A DNA stretch of 64,000 nucleotides from [Eubacterium] saphenum (GTDB taxonomy: Bacteria; Bacillota; Clostridia; Peptostreptococcales; Anaerovoracaceae), in NCBI GenBank assembly GCA_004555725.1, contig SFHC01000007.1, positions 1 to 64,000 on the forward strand, in the 5' to 3' direction. Shown one piece after another: positions 16,108 through 25,038 of this stretch. The notes below the pieces were generated by a model. It did no database searches and had not been told where the DNA came from. It worked only from the letters and a program-made list of their open reading frames with translations. A program made the position numbers and the translations under genes. Every line of letters starts with the position of its first letter. The stretch's first letter is position 1.

Positions 16108-16878
16108 ATGCCTGAGAGGACGATCGATCATGGAAGACTGGAAATTAAATGCTTCCATATCAACGATGTTGATTTTGGCGAAAAGAATGAAGTAGATTCT
16201 AAGGGAAAACTGAGAGTCTGCAAGGACATGCTGAGTAAGCTTGCTGAAGAGAAGTCAGAATTTATCGATCATATCGATTTGCAGGTGATTCAGCCGGACG
16301 ACCATGACCGCTATACCAACACAATCATGGACTTTATTCCGATTTCGACCAAGGTTCTGGGTGCGATCGGGACTGGAGTCACCTATACGCTTACCGGAGT
16401 TTATTTCATGCTGACTGGAGTGGATACAGAGGGCATTCAGGCGCATGAATTTGGCTCTTCTGAGGGTAATCTGAAGGATCAGGTGATCTTCAACCGTCCG
16501 AGCACACCTAAGGACGGAGATGTCATTATCTCTTTTGATGTTACGCTGAAGGCTGGCATGGCTGAAGAGCGTAAGGGCTGCTATGCGGCGCATGAGGTCT
16601 GCGACCTGTTTATCCAGGAGTTCCGCAATCAGATGAAACACTTTAACGCAAACGACTGTACAGAAAAGCATGTCTATCATGATATAGAGCGTCCGGGACG
16701 CAAGAAGATCGTGATTATCCGCCAGGTAGCGGGACAGGGAGCGATGTATGACATGTATCTCTTCCCGGATGAACCGAGCGGAGCAATCGGCGGCAAGTCT
16801 ATCATAGATATGGGCAATATGCCGGTTGTCGTGACCCCTAATGAGTACAGAGACGGAATTCTGCGCTCCATGCAGTAG
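16108..16878 (+). CDS. prdD: Proline reductase-associated protein PrdD (like the PrdA large chain)
   Basis: 256 residues, colinear with the reductase part of the PrdA large chain (about residues 175-420): VIQPDDHDRYTNTIMD, EFGSSEGNL, VAGQGAMYDMYLFPDEP and DMGNMPVVVTP have direct counterparts in PrdA. It ends at RDGILRSMQ, exactly where PrdA reaches the cleavage site (DGCIHALT). It lacks the N-terminal domain and linkers. It has no pyruvoyl-forming Cys. Together with PrdE it looks like a two-gene version of mature PrdA; the known family role is uncertain (assembly, stabilisation or an accessory complex). It follows the terminator at 16023 and has AAGGAGGGTG as ribosome binding site. Confidence 0.93.
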   Translation: MPERTIDHGRLEIKCFHINDVDFGEKNEVDSKGKLRVCKDMLSKLAEEKSEFIDHIDLQVIQPDDHDRYTNTIMDFIPISTKVLGAIGTGVTYTLTGVYFMLTGVDTEGIQAHEFGSSEGNLKDQVIFNRPSTPKDGDVIISFDVTLKAGMAEERKGCYAAHEVCDLFIQEFRNQMKHFNANDCTEKHVYHDIERPGRKKIVIIRQVAGQGAMYDMYLFPDEPSGAIGGKSIIDMGNMPVVVTPNEYRDGILRSMQ

Positions 16879-16907
16879 CAGCGATATCAGAGAGAAAGGA
16901 GAACATC

Positions 16908-17396
16908 ATGGGAATCGGACCATCGACCAAGGAAACATCACTTCATCATTTCCAGGATCCGCTTCTGGAAGTGGTTTCAGAAGATACGGACGTCGATCTG
17001 ATGGGAATTATCATTGTCGGCACGCCGGATGATAACGTAGATAAAATCCGCGTAGGCACAAGAGCGGCAATCATGGCAGACTGTATGCGCGCTGACGGAG
17101 CACTGATCTCAGCGGACGGCTGGGGAAACAGTGACGTAGATTTCACCAATACCTGCGAGCAGCTCGGACGCCGGGGCATTTCTGTCGCGGGACTGCATTT
17201 CTCGGGACGCACGGCGCAGTTCGTCGTGACCAACGATTATCTCGGCAATATCATTGACACCAATAAGAGTGAGGAAGGCACGGAGACGACGGTTCTGGGC
17301 GAGAATAACATGAACAAGCTCGACTGCCGCAAGGCGCTTGTCCGGCTGAAAATGGATATGCGCAAGAACGACCGCGGACGCGGGACAACGGAGTAG
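16908..17396 (+). CDS. prdE: Proline reductase-associated protein PrdE (like the PrdA small chain)
   Basis: 162 residues, colinear with the PrdA small chain after Cys421. It opens MGIGPSTKETS where PrdA has CIGPASKEMS, then shares DLMGIIIVGTP, ADGALIS, GWGNSDVDF, EQLGRRGISV and NKSEEGTE-type segments. Met-Gly replaces the Cys that would form pyruvoyl, so PrdE cannot carry that cofactor. It lies 29 bases after prdD and ends before a terminator. It is probably a partner of PrdD. Its presence is conserved in proline reductase clusters, but the biochemical role is not established. Confidence 0.92.
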   Translation: MGIGPSTKETSLHHFQDPLLEVVSEDTDVDLMGIIIVGTPDDNVDKIRVGTRAAIMADCMRADGALISADGWGNSDVDFTNTCEQLGRRGISVAGLHFSGRTAQFVVTNDYLGNIIDTNKSEEGTETTVLGENNMNKLDCRKALVRLKMDMRKNDRGRGTTE

Positions 17397-17446
17397 AAAC
17401 AGACGGGAAGCACCATTTCCGTGTGGAAACTGAACATCGACAGATC

Positions 17447-17482
17447 AACCGTACAGGGAATTCCCTTGCGGTTTTTCTTTTG
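17447..17482 (+). terminator. Terminator at the end of the prd cluster
   Basis: AACCG(TA) with an inner AGGG pairs with CCCT and CGGTT across the loop AATT, with one bulged C, followed by TTTTTCTTTT. It closes the cluster before the convergent permease gene. Confidence 0.75.
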
Positions 17483-17591
17483 TCCCGGGGCAAAGGGCAC
17501 ACGCGGCAAGAGGTTCGACGCGCGGCGGCCGCGGAACGTGAGTGAGGAAATAAGAGGTGAAAGCGGAAAGATATGCGGGGGCCTGTGACAC

Positions 17592-17622
17592 AAAAAAAGA
17601 GAGCTCCGCGAGGAACTCTCTC
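17592..17622 (-). terminator. Terminator of the TauE/SafE-type permease gene
   Basis: Read on the minus strand, AGAGAGTTCC and GGAGCTCTCT pair around CGC(G) and are followed by an eight-T run. It lies 36 bases after the permease stop. Confidence 0.85.
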
Positions 17623-17657
17623 TGCTTGTTATGGACAAAAGTTAATATCGTTTTTCA

Positions 17658-18581
17658 TTAAGCTGCTGTGTCGGCTCTCTTTGCCTTGGTGTCCTTGATT
17701 CCGTCTCTGAGGAACAGAACAGAAGTGAAGAGTACGACACAGACCACCAGGATTGTCAGAACCTTGAGCGGCAGGCTCTTTACAAATACGTAAGCGATGA
17801 TAACGCCGACGCATCCGAAGATTCCCTGTGTGATAACGCCGATCATGTCGTAACGGGACTGCTTAACAAATACCGGAGTATTTCCGAATGCCATCAGGTA
17901 CGCGCAGCTTCCCATCATGATCGGGAATGCAGCCTGTACGTTCATGCCGAGCAGTGCAACCAGAGCCATGCACGGTGCATAAAGTCCAACACCGACATTC
18001 ATCAGGGCGCCGAGTACAAAGTTGCAGACGATACCGATAACGAGCTTGGATCCGTGGAGTGCGGTTGCTGTTCCTGTTTCTCCGAACGGGCCAACGTCGG
18101 CAGTCTTGAAAGCCATGATGATTCCCAGTGCGGCAAGTCCGATACCCATTGCATAACGAACAGTTGTACGGTTCCACTTGGTGACGATGTTTGCTCCGAG
18201 AGCGGATCCGACTGTCGCAGCGACGAGCATGGAAATCAGTGTTACAGGATCAACTGTAACCAGACTGAAGAACAAGAATGCCTCAGCGAGAACCGGGAAG
18301 GAATCTCCAACGTTCAGTGTTCCCGGAACGTTGATGTCGTCAATGGATCCTCTGATCTTGAACAGTGCGGAGGACGTCGCAAAGGAACCGATACCGAGGG
18401 TATCAAAGAAGTTCGCTACGATACCGACCATTGCGTTCCATAAGAAAAATTTCTTCTGCTGCTGGAACAGCACCTTTCCTTCTTCGGTGGAACGTTTCTT
18501 GTGGATGCTTCTGGCAACCAGGATGAAGTCGAAAATAAAACCAATCACGCAGATGATTTTCAGGATGTCACTTGCTTTCAT
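17658..18581 (-). CDS. TauE/SafE (TSUP) family membrane permease
   Basis: 307 residues with eight or so hydrophobic segments and the two-fold repeated pattern of the TSUP family (GIVANFFDTLGIGSFATSSA near residue 53, NFVLGALMNVGVGLYAPC near residue 190). Members export or import small organic acids and sulfur oxyanions; the substrate here is not predictable. It converges on prdE and has a long promoter region (18582-19324) with palindromes. Its place next to the proline reductase genes suggests a transport step in the same metabolism, for instance export of an organic acid end product, but this is only contextual. Confidence 0.85.
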   Translation of the reverse strand: MKASDILKIICVIGFIFDFILVARSIHKKRSTEEGKVLFQQQKKFFLWNAMVGIVANFFDTLGIGSFATSSALFKIRGSIDDINVPGTLNVGDSFPVLAEAFLFFSLVTVDPVTLISMLVAATVGSALGANIVTKWNRTTVRYAMGIGLAALGIIMAFKTADVGPFGETGTATALHGSKLVIGIVCNFVLGALMNVGVGLYAPCMALVALLGMNVQAAFPIMMGSCAYLMAFGNTPVFVKQSRYDMIGVITQGIFGCVGVIIAYVFVKSLPLKVLTILVVCVVLFTSVLFLRDGIKDTKAKRADTAA

Positions 18582-19324
18582 AATTGCTCTCCTAACATTT
18601 GATAATTAGAATTAAATGCCGTTCGCCGCCTGCCTGTTTACCATATTGTCCTGAGTGAGCAGCAGTATTCGGCTCAACTTGATCAGGACTATGGATTGAA
18701 TGAATAATTATACGCATCTATTATGAATTTTCCTGGGCGGCGGGTGCCAACGAAACTCCCCCGAAATTTCGTTCGTTAATGTACTATCATTCTACCGAAG
18801 GGTATTAATGATGTCAATAAAAAGCTGGGAAAAAATTGACAAAGTCTGACGTATGTTTATTCATTACAGTATGAATAATAGTGATTTCAATAGTTATAGA
18901 TGATGCGAATAATTCGGACAATTTCGCGTAACGATGATTATAGAATGCATTCTATAATGTATTCTAGGACAAACTCTATGACAAATTACAAGGGTAAATG
19001 TGTGTGCGATACACAAAATTATTGAAAAAAGGTATGCATTTCTGCCATTGTATGCAAAATGCTAATCTTTGTGAGGGGATAAAGTTGGGTAAATAAAATG
19101 CATAACAATAAATTACAATTACATGGGCGGAGGTATAAATATTTATTTTACAAAAGAAAATTTATCGAATGCAATTTTAATAAACTGAATAGAGATGAAA
19201 TATCATTCTTGATATTGGCGTAAAGTTAAACAATATTTTGCTCGGGCAAGCCAGAGATCATGACAGAGAGAGCAGGAGATGCGAATGAAATGTATATATG
19301 AATAAACAAAAAGCAGCCGCGGCG
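18582..19324. other. Gene-free AT-rich region with several palindromes, upstream of the TSUP permease
   Basis: No gene seen. The 740 bases contain an inverted repeat AACGAAA/TTTCGTT (about 18748-18774), a 20-bp dyad TATTCAT-N6-ATGAATA (18858-18877), and a perfect 18-bp palindrome at 18939-18956 followed at once by the related half ATGTATTCTA. Since the flanking genes both point left, these elements belong to control of the permease gene. Confidence 0.55.
18939..18956. promoter_or_regulatory. Perfect 18-bp palindrome (AGAATGCATTCT core), probable operator
   Basis: TATAGAATGCATTCTATA is identical to its reverse complement. A second, imperfect copy (AATGTATTCTAG) follows within 15 bases, and a similar half (AATGCGTTCTAG) occurs at about 32835. 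The binding protein is unknown. Confidence 0.5.
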
Positions 19325-19960
19325 CTAATGGTTGAGGCTGTCTTTCAGAGCGCCGTCTGTGATCAGCCGGATGCAGTTGTACAGATACGGTTTATACTCG
19401 CTGAATGTCACAGGCTCTCCGTGAAGAATGACATTGTAACATGTTGAGTTGGTCAGCTCGATAATCGTATAGATCAGCAGCAGGGGGTCGCGGAGATGGA
19501 TGCCCTGCTGCTCCATGGCGTTCATGATGAAACTCTTGAAATCGATGACATCCTCATTGCGCCTGGATAATTCTGATGGATCATTGAACAGACCCCAGCT
19601 TAATGATTTGGAGATAAATTTCAGCAGGGCGATATCCTTAGACAGGGCAGTAATAATGTAGTCGGTGATGAAGACCAGCTGGTCGGTGAAACTGTCGATG
19701 CCGGAACTGGCCTGAAGCGCTTTTACCGCCTGTGTGAGCAGCTGACTGGATTTTACAGCGATCAGCTCATCGCGGATATCGGTTTTATCTTTAAAGTACA
19801 GATAGAATGTTCCCTTTCCGACTCCTGCGCGGCGCGCAATTTGAAGCACGGTGGTTTTTCCGTATCCGACCGTCGTGAACAGGTCATAAGCGCTGTTCAG
19901 CAGAGCATTCTTTTTTTTCCGTTTTTTGATTTCGTTTTTACTTAGTACTGTTTCCGGCAT
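19325..19960 (-). CDS. TetR/AcrR-family repressor of the divergent MMPL exporter
   Basis: 211 residues. DNA-binding domain at residues about 15-60: ALLNSAYDLFTTVGYGKTTV followed by IARRAGVGKGTFYLYFKDKT. The C-terminal domain is helical. It is divergent from the MMPL exporter at 20383, and the 422-base gap holds two copies of TTGAC-N5-GTCAA, one on each promoter (20044-20058 and 20164-20178), exactly where a TetR-type dimer would block both. It is therefore very probably an autoregulated repressor that is released by the exporter's substrate, which is unknown. Confidence 0.9.
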   Translation of the reverse strand: MPETVLSKNEIKKRKKKNALLNSAYDLFTTVGYGKTTVLQIARRAGVGKGTFYLYFKDKTDIRDELIAVKSSQLLTQAVKALQASSGIDSFTDQLVFITDYIITALSKDIALLKFISKSLSWGLFNDPSELSRRNEDVIDFKSFIMNAMEQQGIHLRDPLLLIYTIIELTNSTCYNVILHGEPVTFSEYKPYLYNCIRLITDGALKDSLNH

Positions 19961-20029
19961 TGGATTGTCCTCTTCGCAAATGAAGTCTGTTTCTTCTCGA
20001 GTCAGGTAATAGTCGCAATTGCTCTATTT

Positions 20030-20058
20030 ATCGTATCATCGAATTGACTCTGGGTCAA
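20030..20058 (-). promoter_or_regulatory. Promoter of the TetR gene with overlapping operator
   Basis: On the minus strand: TTGACC (20058-20053), 17-base spacer, TACGAT (20035-20030). The dyad TTGAC-TCTGG-GTCAA (20044-20058) covers the -35 box and part of the spacer. Confidence 0.65.
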
Positions 20059-20163
20059 CTTTAATGTGTTTGAAACCGGAGAGCGTATAAAATGGTAAAA
20101 CATTGGTATTCTGGCGATGTATAGATTTATAGAAATCGAATGTGTATGGAATAAGGTAAAATA

Positions 20164-20192
20164 TTGACGGTTGGTCAGTTCGGTGGTAGGAT
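20164..20192 (+). promoter_or_regulatory. Promoter of the MMPL exporter operon with overlapping operator
   Basis: TTGACG (20164-20169), 17-base spacer, TAGGAT (20187-20192). The dyad TTGAC-GGTTG-GTCAG (20164-20178) matches the site on the divergent promoter. The transcript would have a leader of about 190 bases in which I see no further motif. Confidence 0.6.
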
Positions 20193-20382
20193 GTATTCTG
20201 TAATAAATATGTCGGGGATGTTTTTGCCTTGTGATTCTATAATGAAGAATTAAGAAAGTGATTTTCCGTAAATCGTGGTAATTGCTACTGCAACTCTTTA
20301 TAATAGACATGCACATTCATCGCCTGCAAATACAGATATTGCAAATGCTAAATGAAAGAATTGTTTTTTAGAGGAGGAATAC

Positions 20383-22512
20383 ATGGAAGGATTCGGAGGG
20401 AAAGTAGTTAAATCCCGATATGTTATCCTCGTGATTGCGGTCGTACTTCTGATTCCGTCAGTCTTTGGCATCAAGGCTACGCGTATCAATTATGATATGC
20501 TGACTTACCTGCCGAAGAATCTGGAAACTATGAAAGGTCAGGATCTTCTTCTGCATGATTTTGGGAAGGGCGGCTTTTCCATGGTTGTGACGGAGAATAT
20601 GAAGGCCAAACAAGTCTCCAGGCTGGAATCAGACATAAAGAAGATCGATCACGTGGATACAGTGGTTAATCTGAACGATGTGATCAACCCGAACATTCCG
20701 CTGTCGATGTATCCGGAGAAAATCCGGAAGAATATTCATAATCCGAATGCGTCCATGCTGGTCGTGTTCTATGATACATCGACGTCTGCAGAGCCGACGC
20801 TGAAGGCAGTGACGCAGATCCGGCATGTATGCACCAAGGATGCGTATGTATCAGGAATGAGCGCGCTGGTTCAGGATCTGAAACATCTGTGCGAAGAAGA
20901 GGAAAGTAAATATGTTCTGATTGCGGTTCTGCTTTCACTGGCAGCTATGATGCTTCTGCTGGATTCTTTTGCGGCGCCGTTCCTGTTCCTGATCAGCATT
21001 GGAATGGCTATCATATACAACCTCGGATCCAATGTGTTCCTCGGAGAAATTTCCTATATTACCAAGGCGATTGCCGCGGTGCTGCAGCTGGGTGTTACCA
21101 TGGATTATTCCATTTTCCTGTGGCACAGTTATATTGAAAACCTGGACAACGGGAAACCGCGGAAAGAAGCAATGGCAAGCGCAGTAAACGATACTCTGGT
21201 TTCTGTAACCGGAAGTTCGATTACGACCATTGCCGGATTCCTGGCGCTCTGCTTTATGAGCTACACGATGGGACGAGATCTGGGTATTGTTATGGCCAAG
21301 GGGGTTGTCCTGGGCGTTGTTGCGTCGGTTACAATTCTTCCGGCGTTGCTGCTGCTCTTCAGCGGACTGCTGGAAAAGACACGTCATAAGTCTTTGATCC
21401 CGGACGCGAGCAAGCTGGCTCATGGCCTGACCAGCCGTTACGGAGTTTATATTGCGATTTTTGCGATTGCCCTGGCTCCGGCAATTTACGGCTATACACA
21501 GGATAACGTCATCTACGATTTCAGCAAGATGTTTGCGGGAGGCGGCGGAAAGAGCCTGAGTGAATCACAGGCTCCGGTCATCAAAGCCAATCAGAAGCTG
21601 GAAGATGATTTCCAGATCGGCACGACGCATATGATCATTGCCAACGCCAGTCTGCCGGCTAAAGACGGACGCGGAATGTCGGAAGCAATCGAAAAAGTTG
21701 CCGGAGTAGATAATGTACTCGGTTATGATGCTGTTATGGGAGAGGCTGTTCCAAAACAGATTCTGCCGGACGGCCTGGATACGGCGCTGAAGGCAAAAGG
21801 CCATCAGCTGATCCTGGTGAACTCGGCTTATAAAGTCTCGACACCGGAATGCAACCGGCAGATCAACCAGATTAATGCGATTATACATGCCTATGATCCA
21901 ACGGCCAAGCTAATCGGTGAAGGACCGGCGACCAAGGATCTGATACAGATTACCAATAAAGATTTCAAGGTCGTCAGCTGGATATCCATTGCGGCGGTAT
22001 TCCTGATCATCCTGTTTGTACTGCGGAGTGCTTCGCTTCCGGTCATTCTGGTTGCGGTCATAGAATTCGCGATTTACATGAACCTGGGAATATCCGGATT
22101 CACACATCTGGAAATGCCGTTCATTGTCCCGGTCTGCATCAGTACGATTCAGCTCGGATCAACCGTAGACTATGCGATTCTGCTGTCAACGAGGTATAAA
22201 ACGGAGAGGATGTCTGGAAAAGACAAGCGTACATCCATCGAGATCGCGACTACGGCGGCAATTCCGTCGATTATCGTCAGTGCGCTCGGATTCTTTACCG
22301 CGACATTTGGTGTCGGACTGTACTCAGATATCGGCATTATCAGCACATTCTGCAACATGATGGCGCGCGGTGCAATCATCAGTATGATCAGCGTAATCCT
22401 GGTTCTGCCGTCTCTTCTGATGGCTCTGGATAAGGTGGTCTGCGCTACGACCATCGGTCTTCGAAAAAAAGACGTGCAGAAACGTGAAGACAGCGGTAAG
22501 CTGCAAGCATAG
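20383..22512 (+). CDS. MMPL/RND-family exporter
   Basis: 709 residues, starting after GAGGAGG. Two similar halves, each with one membrane segment, a large extracytoplasmic loop and a cluster of five membrane segments, as in MMPL (MmpL/YdgH/HpnN-like) exporters. Motifs: TYLPKNLETMKGQ loop near residue 46, VTMDYSIFLWHSY in the first cluster (about residue 240) and STVDYAILLSTRY in the second (about residue 595), both with the Asp-Tyr pair expected for proton coupling. It exports a hydrophobic compound or lipid, or expels a toxic one. It is followed 15 bases later by a XXXLXXG-repeat protein and is divergent from a TetR repressor. Confidence 0.92.
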   Translation: MEGFGGKVVKSRYVILVIAVVLLIPSVFGIKATRINYDMLTYLPKNLETMKGQDLLLHDFGKGGFSMVVTENMKAKQVSRLESDIKKIDHVDTVVNLNDVINPNIPLSMYPEKIRKNIHNPNASMLVVFYDTSTSAEPTLKAVTQIRHVCTKDAYVSGMSALVQDLKHLCEEEESKYVLIAVLLSLAAMMLLLDSFAAPFLFLISIGMAIIYNLGSNVFLGEISYITKAIAAVLQLGVTMDYSIFLWHSYIENLDNGKPRKEAMASAVNDTLVSVTGSSITTIAGFLALCFMSYTMGRDLGIVMAKGVVLGVVASVTILPALLLLFSGLLEKTRHKSLIPDASKLAHGLTSRYGVYIAIFAIALAPAIYGYTQDNVIYDFSKMFAGGGGKSLSESQAPVIKANQKLEDDFQIGTTHMIIANASLPAKDGRGMSEAIEKVAGVDNVLGYDAVMGEAVPKQILPDGLDTALKAKGHQLILVNSAYKVSTPECNRQINQINAIIHAYDPTAKLIGEGPATKDLIQITNKDFKVVSWISIAAVFLIILFVLRSASLPVILVAVIEFAIYMNLGISGFTHLEMPFIVPVCISTIQLGSTVDYAILLSTRYKTERMSGKDKRTSIEIATTAAIPSIIVSALGFFTATFGVGLYSDIGIISTFCNMMARGAIISMISVILVLPSLLMALDKVVCATTIGLRKKDVQKREDSGKLQA

Positions 22513-22527
22513 CTGGAGGGGATAAAC

Positions 22528-24738
22528 GTGAACAAAGTGTTAAACAGTAAAACAAAGAAAGTTGCAGTGCTCTGTCTTGCCGGAGCGCTCGTGACAACAA
22601 CCTGTGTGGGAATAGATCTGTATAAGAGCAGAGATAACAGCGCGTACGCTGCGCAGAAGACGCAGAAAGCGGTTGAAAAGGAATATCCGCAGATTACACC
22701 GTCTGTTTCCGGCGGCGACGGAAAGATGCAGAAAGATGAGACGGTCTATGTCATCAAGGACGCAAACGGTGTTCAGAAGAACGTTTATGTGGCGGAATGG
22801 CTCCGCAACGGACAGAAATCAAAAAAAATTAAAGACGAATCCAACCTGGAAAAGATTAAGAATACTGCCGGTGATGAGACGTACAGCAAATCCGGAAATA
22901 ATCTGACATGGAATGCGAACGGCGATGACATCCGTTATCAGGGTACAACCAACGCGGATCTTCCGGTCAGCGTCAATGTCTCTTACTTCCTGAACGGAAA
23001 ACGGATGACCGCCGACCAGATCGCAGGCAAGTCCGGGAATGTAGAAATCAAGTTTAAGTACGATGTTCATAAAGTGGACGTTGTAAATGTGAACGGCGAG
23101 CAGTATTCTCTGAATCACCCGTACACGATGGCCAGCGGAGTTATGCTCGATAATGCGCATTTCACAGATGTCAAAGTCAGCAGCGGCAAGAGCGTAAACG
23201 ATGGAAACAACACGGTCTGCCTGGGTGTAGCGTTCCCTGGAATGAAGCAGAATCTAAATCTGAAGAATAATAAGCTGGATATTCCGGAAGAAGTGACGAT
23301 TAAGGCCAAGACCGATGACTTTGAGATTGACGGAACATACACTGCCGCGCTTGACGGCGTGCTCAGTGATCTGAACCTCAGCAGCATTACCGGCGGAAGC
23401 ATGGGAAAACTCGATGAACTGACTTCCGGACTGACCCAGTTAAGCAACGCGTCCAATCAGCTCGTAAACGGAACGGATAAGCTCAGAGGCGGCGCAAATA
23501 AACTTCTTGCGGGTTCGCAGTCTCTGCAGAGCGGCGCGGCTTCGCTCGCGTCCGGAGCAAACTCTCTGGCAAGCGGCACTGGCCGTCTGGCGAGCGGAAG
23601 CAGCCAGCTGAACAGCGGCATCGTTTCTCTGTATCAGGGACTGGGACAGCTCAGCGCTAACAGCCAGGCACTCCGCAAGGCAACCTATACTCTCGAGAAT
23701 CAGGTGTTCAAGACAGCCGGATCGCAGATCAACAAGGCCCTGAAAGAGCAGAATATCACCATGGAGGTAAATCTGACACCTTCTAACTATGTCCAGCAGC
23801 TGACCGGAATCTCCGGAAAGGCGACAGGAGCAGCAGAAACACAGATCCGTGAGGCTCTGACTAGAGCCGGTGTATCTGGAAAGAGTACGCAGAATACGAT
23901 TATGTCGCTGGCGTACAACCAGATGATGACGTCCAAGAATGCCGGAAAGACGCTGAGTGTAACAGAAGCGGTAACCAAGGCCGGCGCTCTTGCGAAAGAA
24001 GCACAGGTCGTACAGGCAGCGACAAGCAATGGAGAAATCGTCAGCCAGGCAGTTGCTCAGATTGGCGTGACCAACAGTTCTAAAGAAAAGGTTGCGGCAG
24101 CCGCAACGGCAATCTATCTGCAGAAGCAGGGCATGTCCGAGTCAGAGGCAGCAGCTAAAGCGGCTGAATATGTACAGGCGGCTGCATTATATCAGGATGC
24201 GGAGACGAACGCTTCGTCCAATTCGACAGCGCTGATTAACTACGCGGCAGCATCCAGCGATGCCGTAAAGAATGCGTCCTCACAGCTGAAAACAGTCCGC
24301 ACTTCTCTTGACTCTGTAGTTGCGTATGTAAAGGCTGTAGAGACATATACGGCAGGTGTGGACAGTGCATACGCCGGGAGCAAAAAACTTCTTGCCGGGT
24401 CTTCTCAGCTGATGTCCGGCGCGCAGCAGGTAAACAGCGGAGCCGCTCAGCTGGCATCCGGGGCAGAGAAGCTGAATAAAGGTTCGCAGAGTCTGGTCAG
24501 CGGAATCGGTTCTCTCGCAAGCGGCGCAAACACGCTCAGCAGCGGAATGAATAAGTTCAACTCTGAGGGAATTCAGAAACTTACAGGAGCTTTGAATGAA
24601 AATGAGCTGAAGGATATGACGAACCGCCTGGAAGCGATCGTTCAGGCATCCAAGCGCAGCAATATGATCGGCGGCATGGCAGATAACATGACTGGTGAGA
24701 GCAGAATGATTTTCAAAACGATGGAAATCAAGAAGTAA
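22528..24738 (+). CDS. Secreted/anchored XXXLXXG heptad-repeat protein, partner of the MMPL exporter
   Basis: 736 residues from GTG 22528 behind GGAGGGG. One N-terminal hydrophobic segment (about residues 10-30) may be a signal peptide or anchor. A beta-rich region follows (to about 285), then two blocks of heptads with Leu and Gly at fixed spacing (about 294-374 and 614-677, e.g. LASGANSLASG), as in the X-X-X-Leu-X-X-Gly family and YhgE/Pip-like proteins. Between them lies an Ala-rich helical section. Such proteins accompany MMPL exporters in many Firmicutes and may form a long coiled structure outside the membrane that guides the exported molecule. There is no C-terminal membrane segment. 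Function inferred from context. Confidence 0.85.
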   Translation: MNKVLNSKTKKVAVLCLAGALVTTTCVGIDLYKSRDNSAYAAQKTQKAVEKEYPQITPSVSGGDGKMQKDETVYVIKDANGVQKNVYVAEWLRNGQKSKKIKDESNLEKIKNTAGDETYSKSGNNLTWNANGDDIRYQGTTNADLPVSVNVSYFLNGKRMTADQIAGKSGNVEIKFKYDVHKVDVVNVNGEQYSLNHPYTMASGVMLDNAHFTDVKVSSGKSVNDGNNTVCLGVAFPGMKQNLNLKNNKLDIPEEVTIKAKTDDFEIDGTYTAALDGVLSDLNLSSITGGSMGKLDELTSGLTQLSNASNQLVNGTDKLRGGANKLLAGSQSLQSGAASLASGANSLASGTGRLASGSSQLNSGIVSLYQGLGQLSANSQALRKATYTLENQVFKTAGSQINKALKEQNITMEVNLTPSNYVQQLTGISGKATGAAETQIREALTRAGVSGKSTQNTIMSLAYNQMMTSKNAGKTLSVTEAVTKAGALAKEAQVVQAATSNGEIVSQAVAQIGVTNSSKEKVAAAATAIYLQKQGMSESEAAAKAAEYVQAAALYQDAETNASSNSTALINYAAASSDAVKNASSQLKTVRTSLDSVVAYVKAVETYTAGVDSAYAGSKKLLAGSSQLMSGAQQVNSGAAQLASGAEKLNKGSQSLVSGIGSLASGANTLSSGMNKFNSEGIQKLTGALNENELKDMTNRLEAIVQASKRSNMIGGMADNMTGESRMIFKTMEIKK

Positions 24739-24830
24739 CTGCGCGCACAGAAAAGAGTATGCTTCTTCCAGGGTGCGCAGGTGCTTTGGGAGAAAACAGA
24801 ACGGAATAAATAATCAGAGGCAGGGAATTT

Positions 24831-24855
24831 CCGAAGAAGGAATTCCCTGTTTTCG
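24831..24855 (+). terminator. Terminator of the MMPL operon
   Basis: CAGGGAATTTCC pairs with GGAATTCCCTG (one bulge) around GAAGAA, followed by TTTTCG. Confidence 0.75.
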
Positions 24856-25038
24856 TGTGAGCATGAAATTTTATGTGTATAAGAAATCCGTGTGATGGTA
24901 TAATGAAAACCTGTTCAATATATCCCTATTGATATATCGAGTCTACAGGTAGACAGCGTATATGAAGAAACGCCCGGCGCGCACTGCTGAAGCAGGCGGG
25001 AATGGGGGAGACAGACGAGAAAGCGAGGAATTATATTT
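24856..25038 (+). other. Leader region of the riboflavin transporter gene
   Basis: Contains nested inverted repeats: ATATATC/GATATAT (about 24931-24950), enclosed by CCTGT/ACAGG, and GTCTAC/GTAGAC directly after. I looked for an FMN riboswitch and do not see its conserved blocks. The repeats may be an unassigned structured leader or operator. Confidence 0.35.

Noticed and set aside
24856..25038. FMN riboswitch upstream of ribU
   Set aside because: The conserved blocks of the RFN element are not present; only unrelated inverted repeats are seen.
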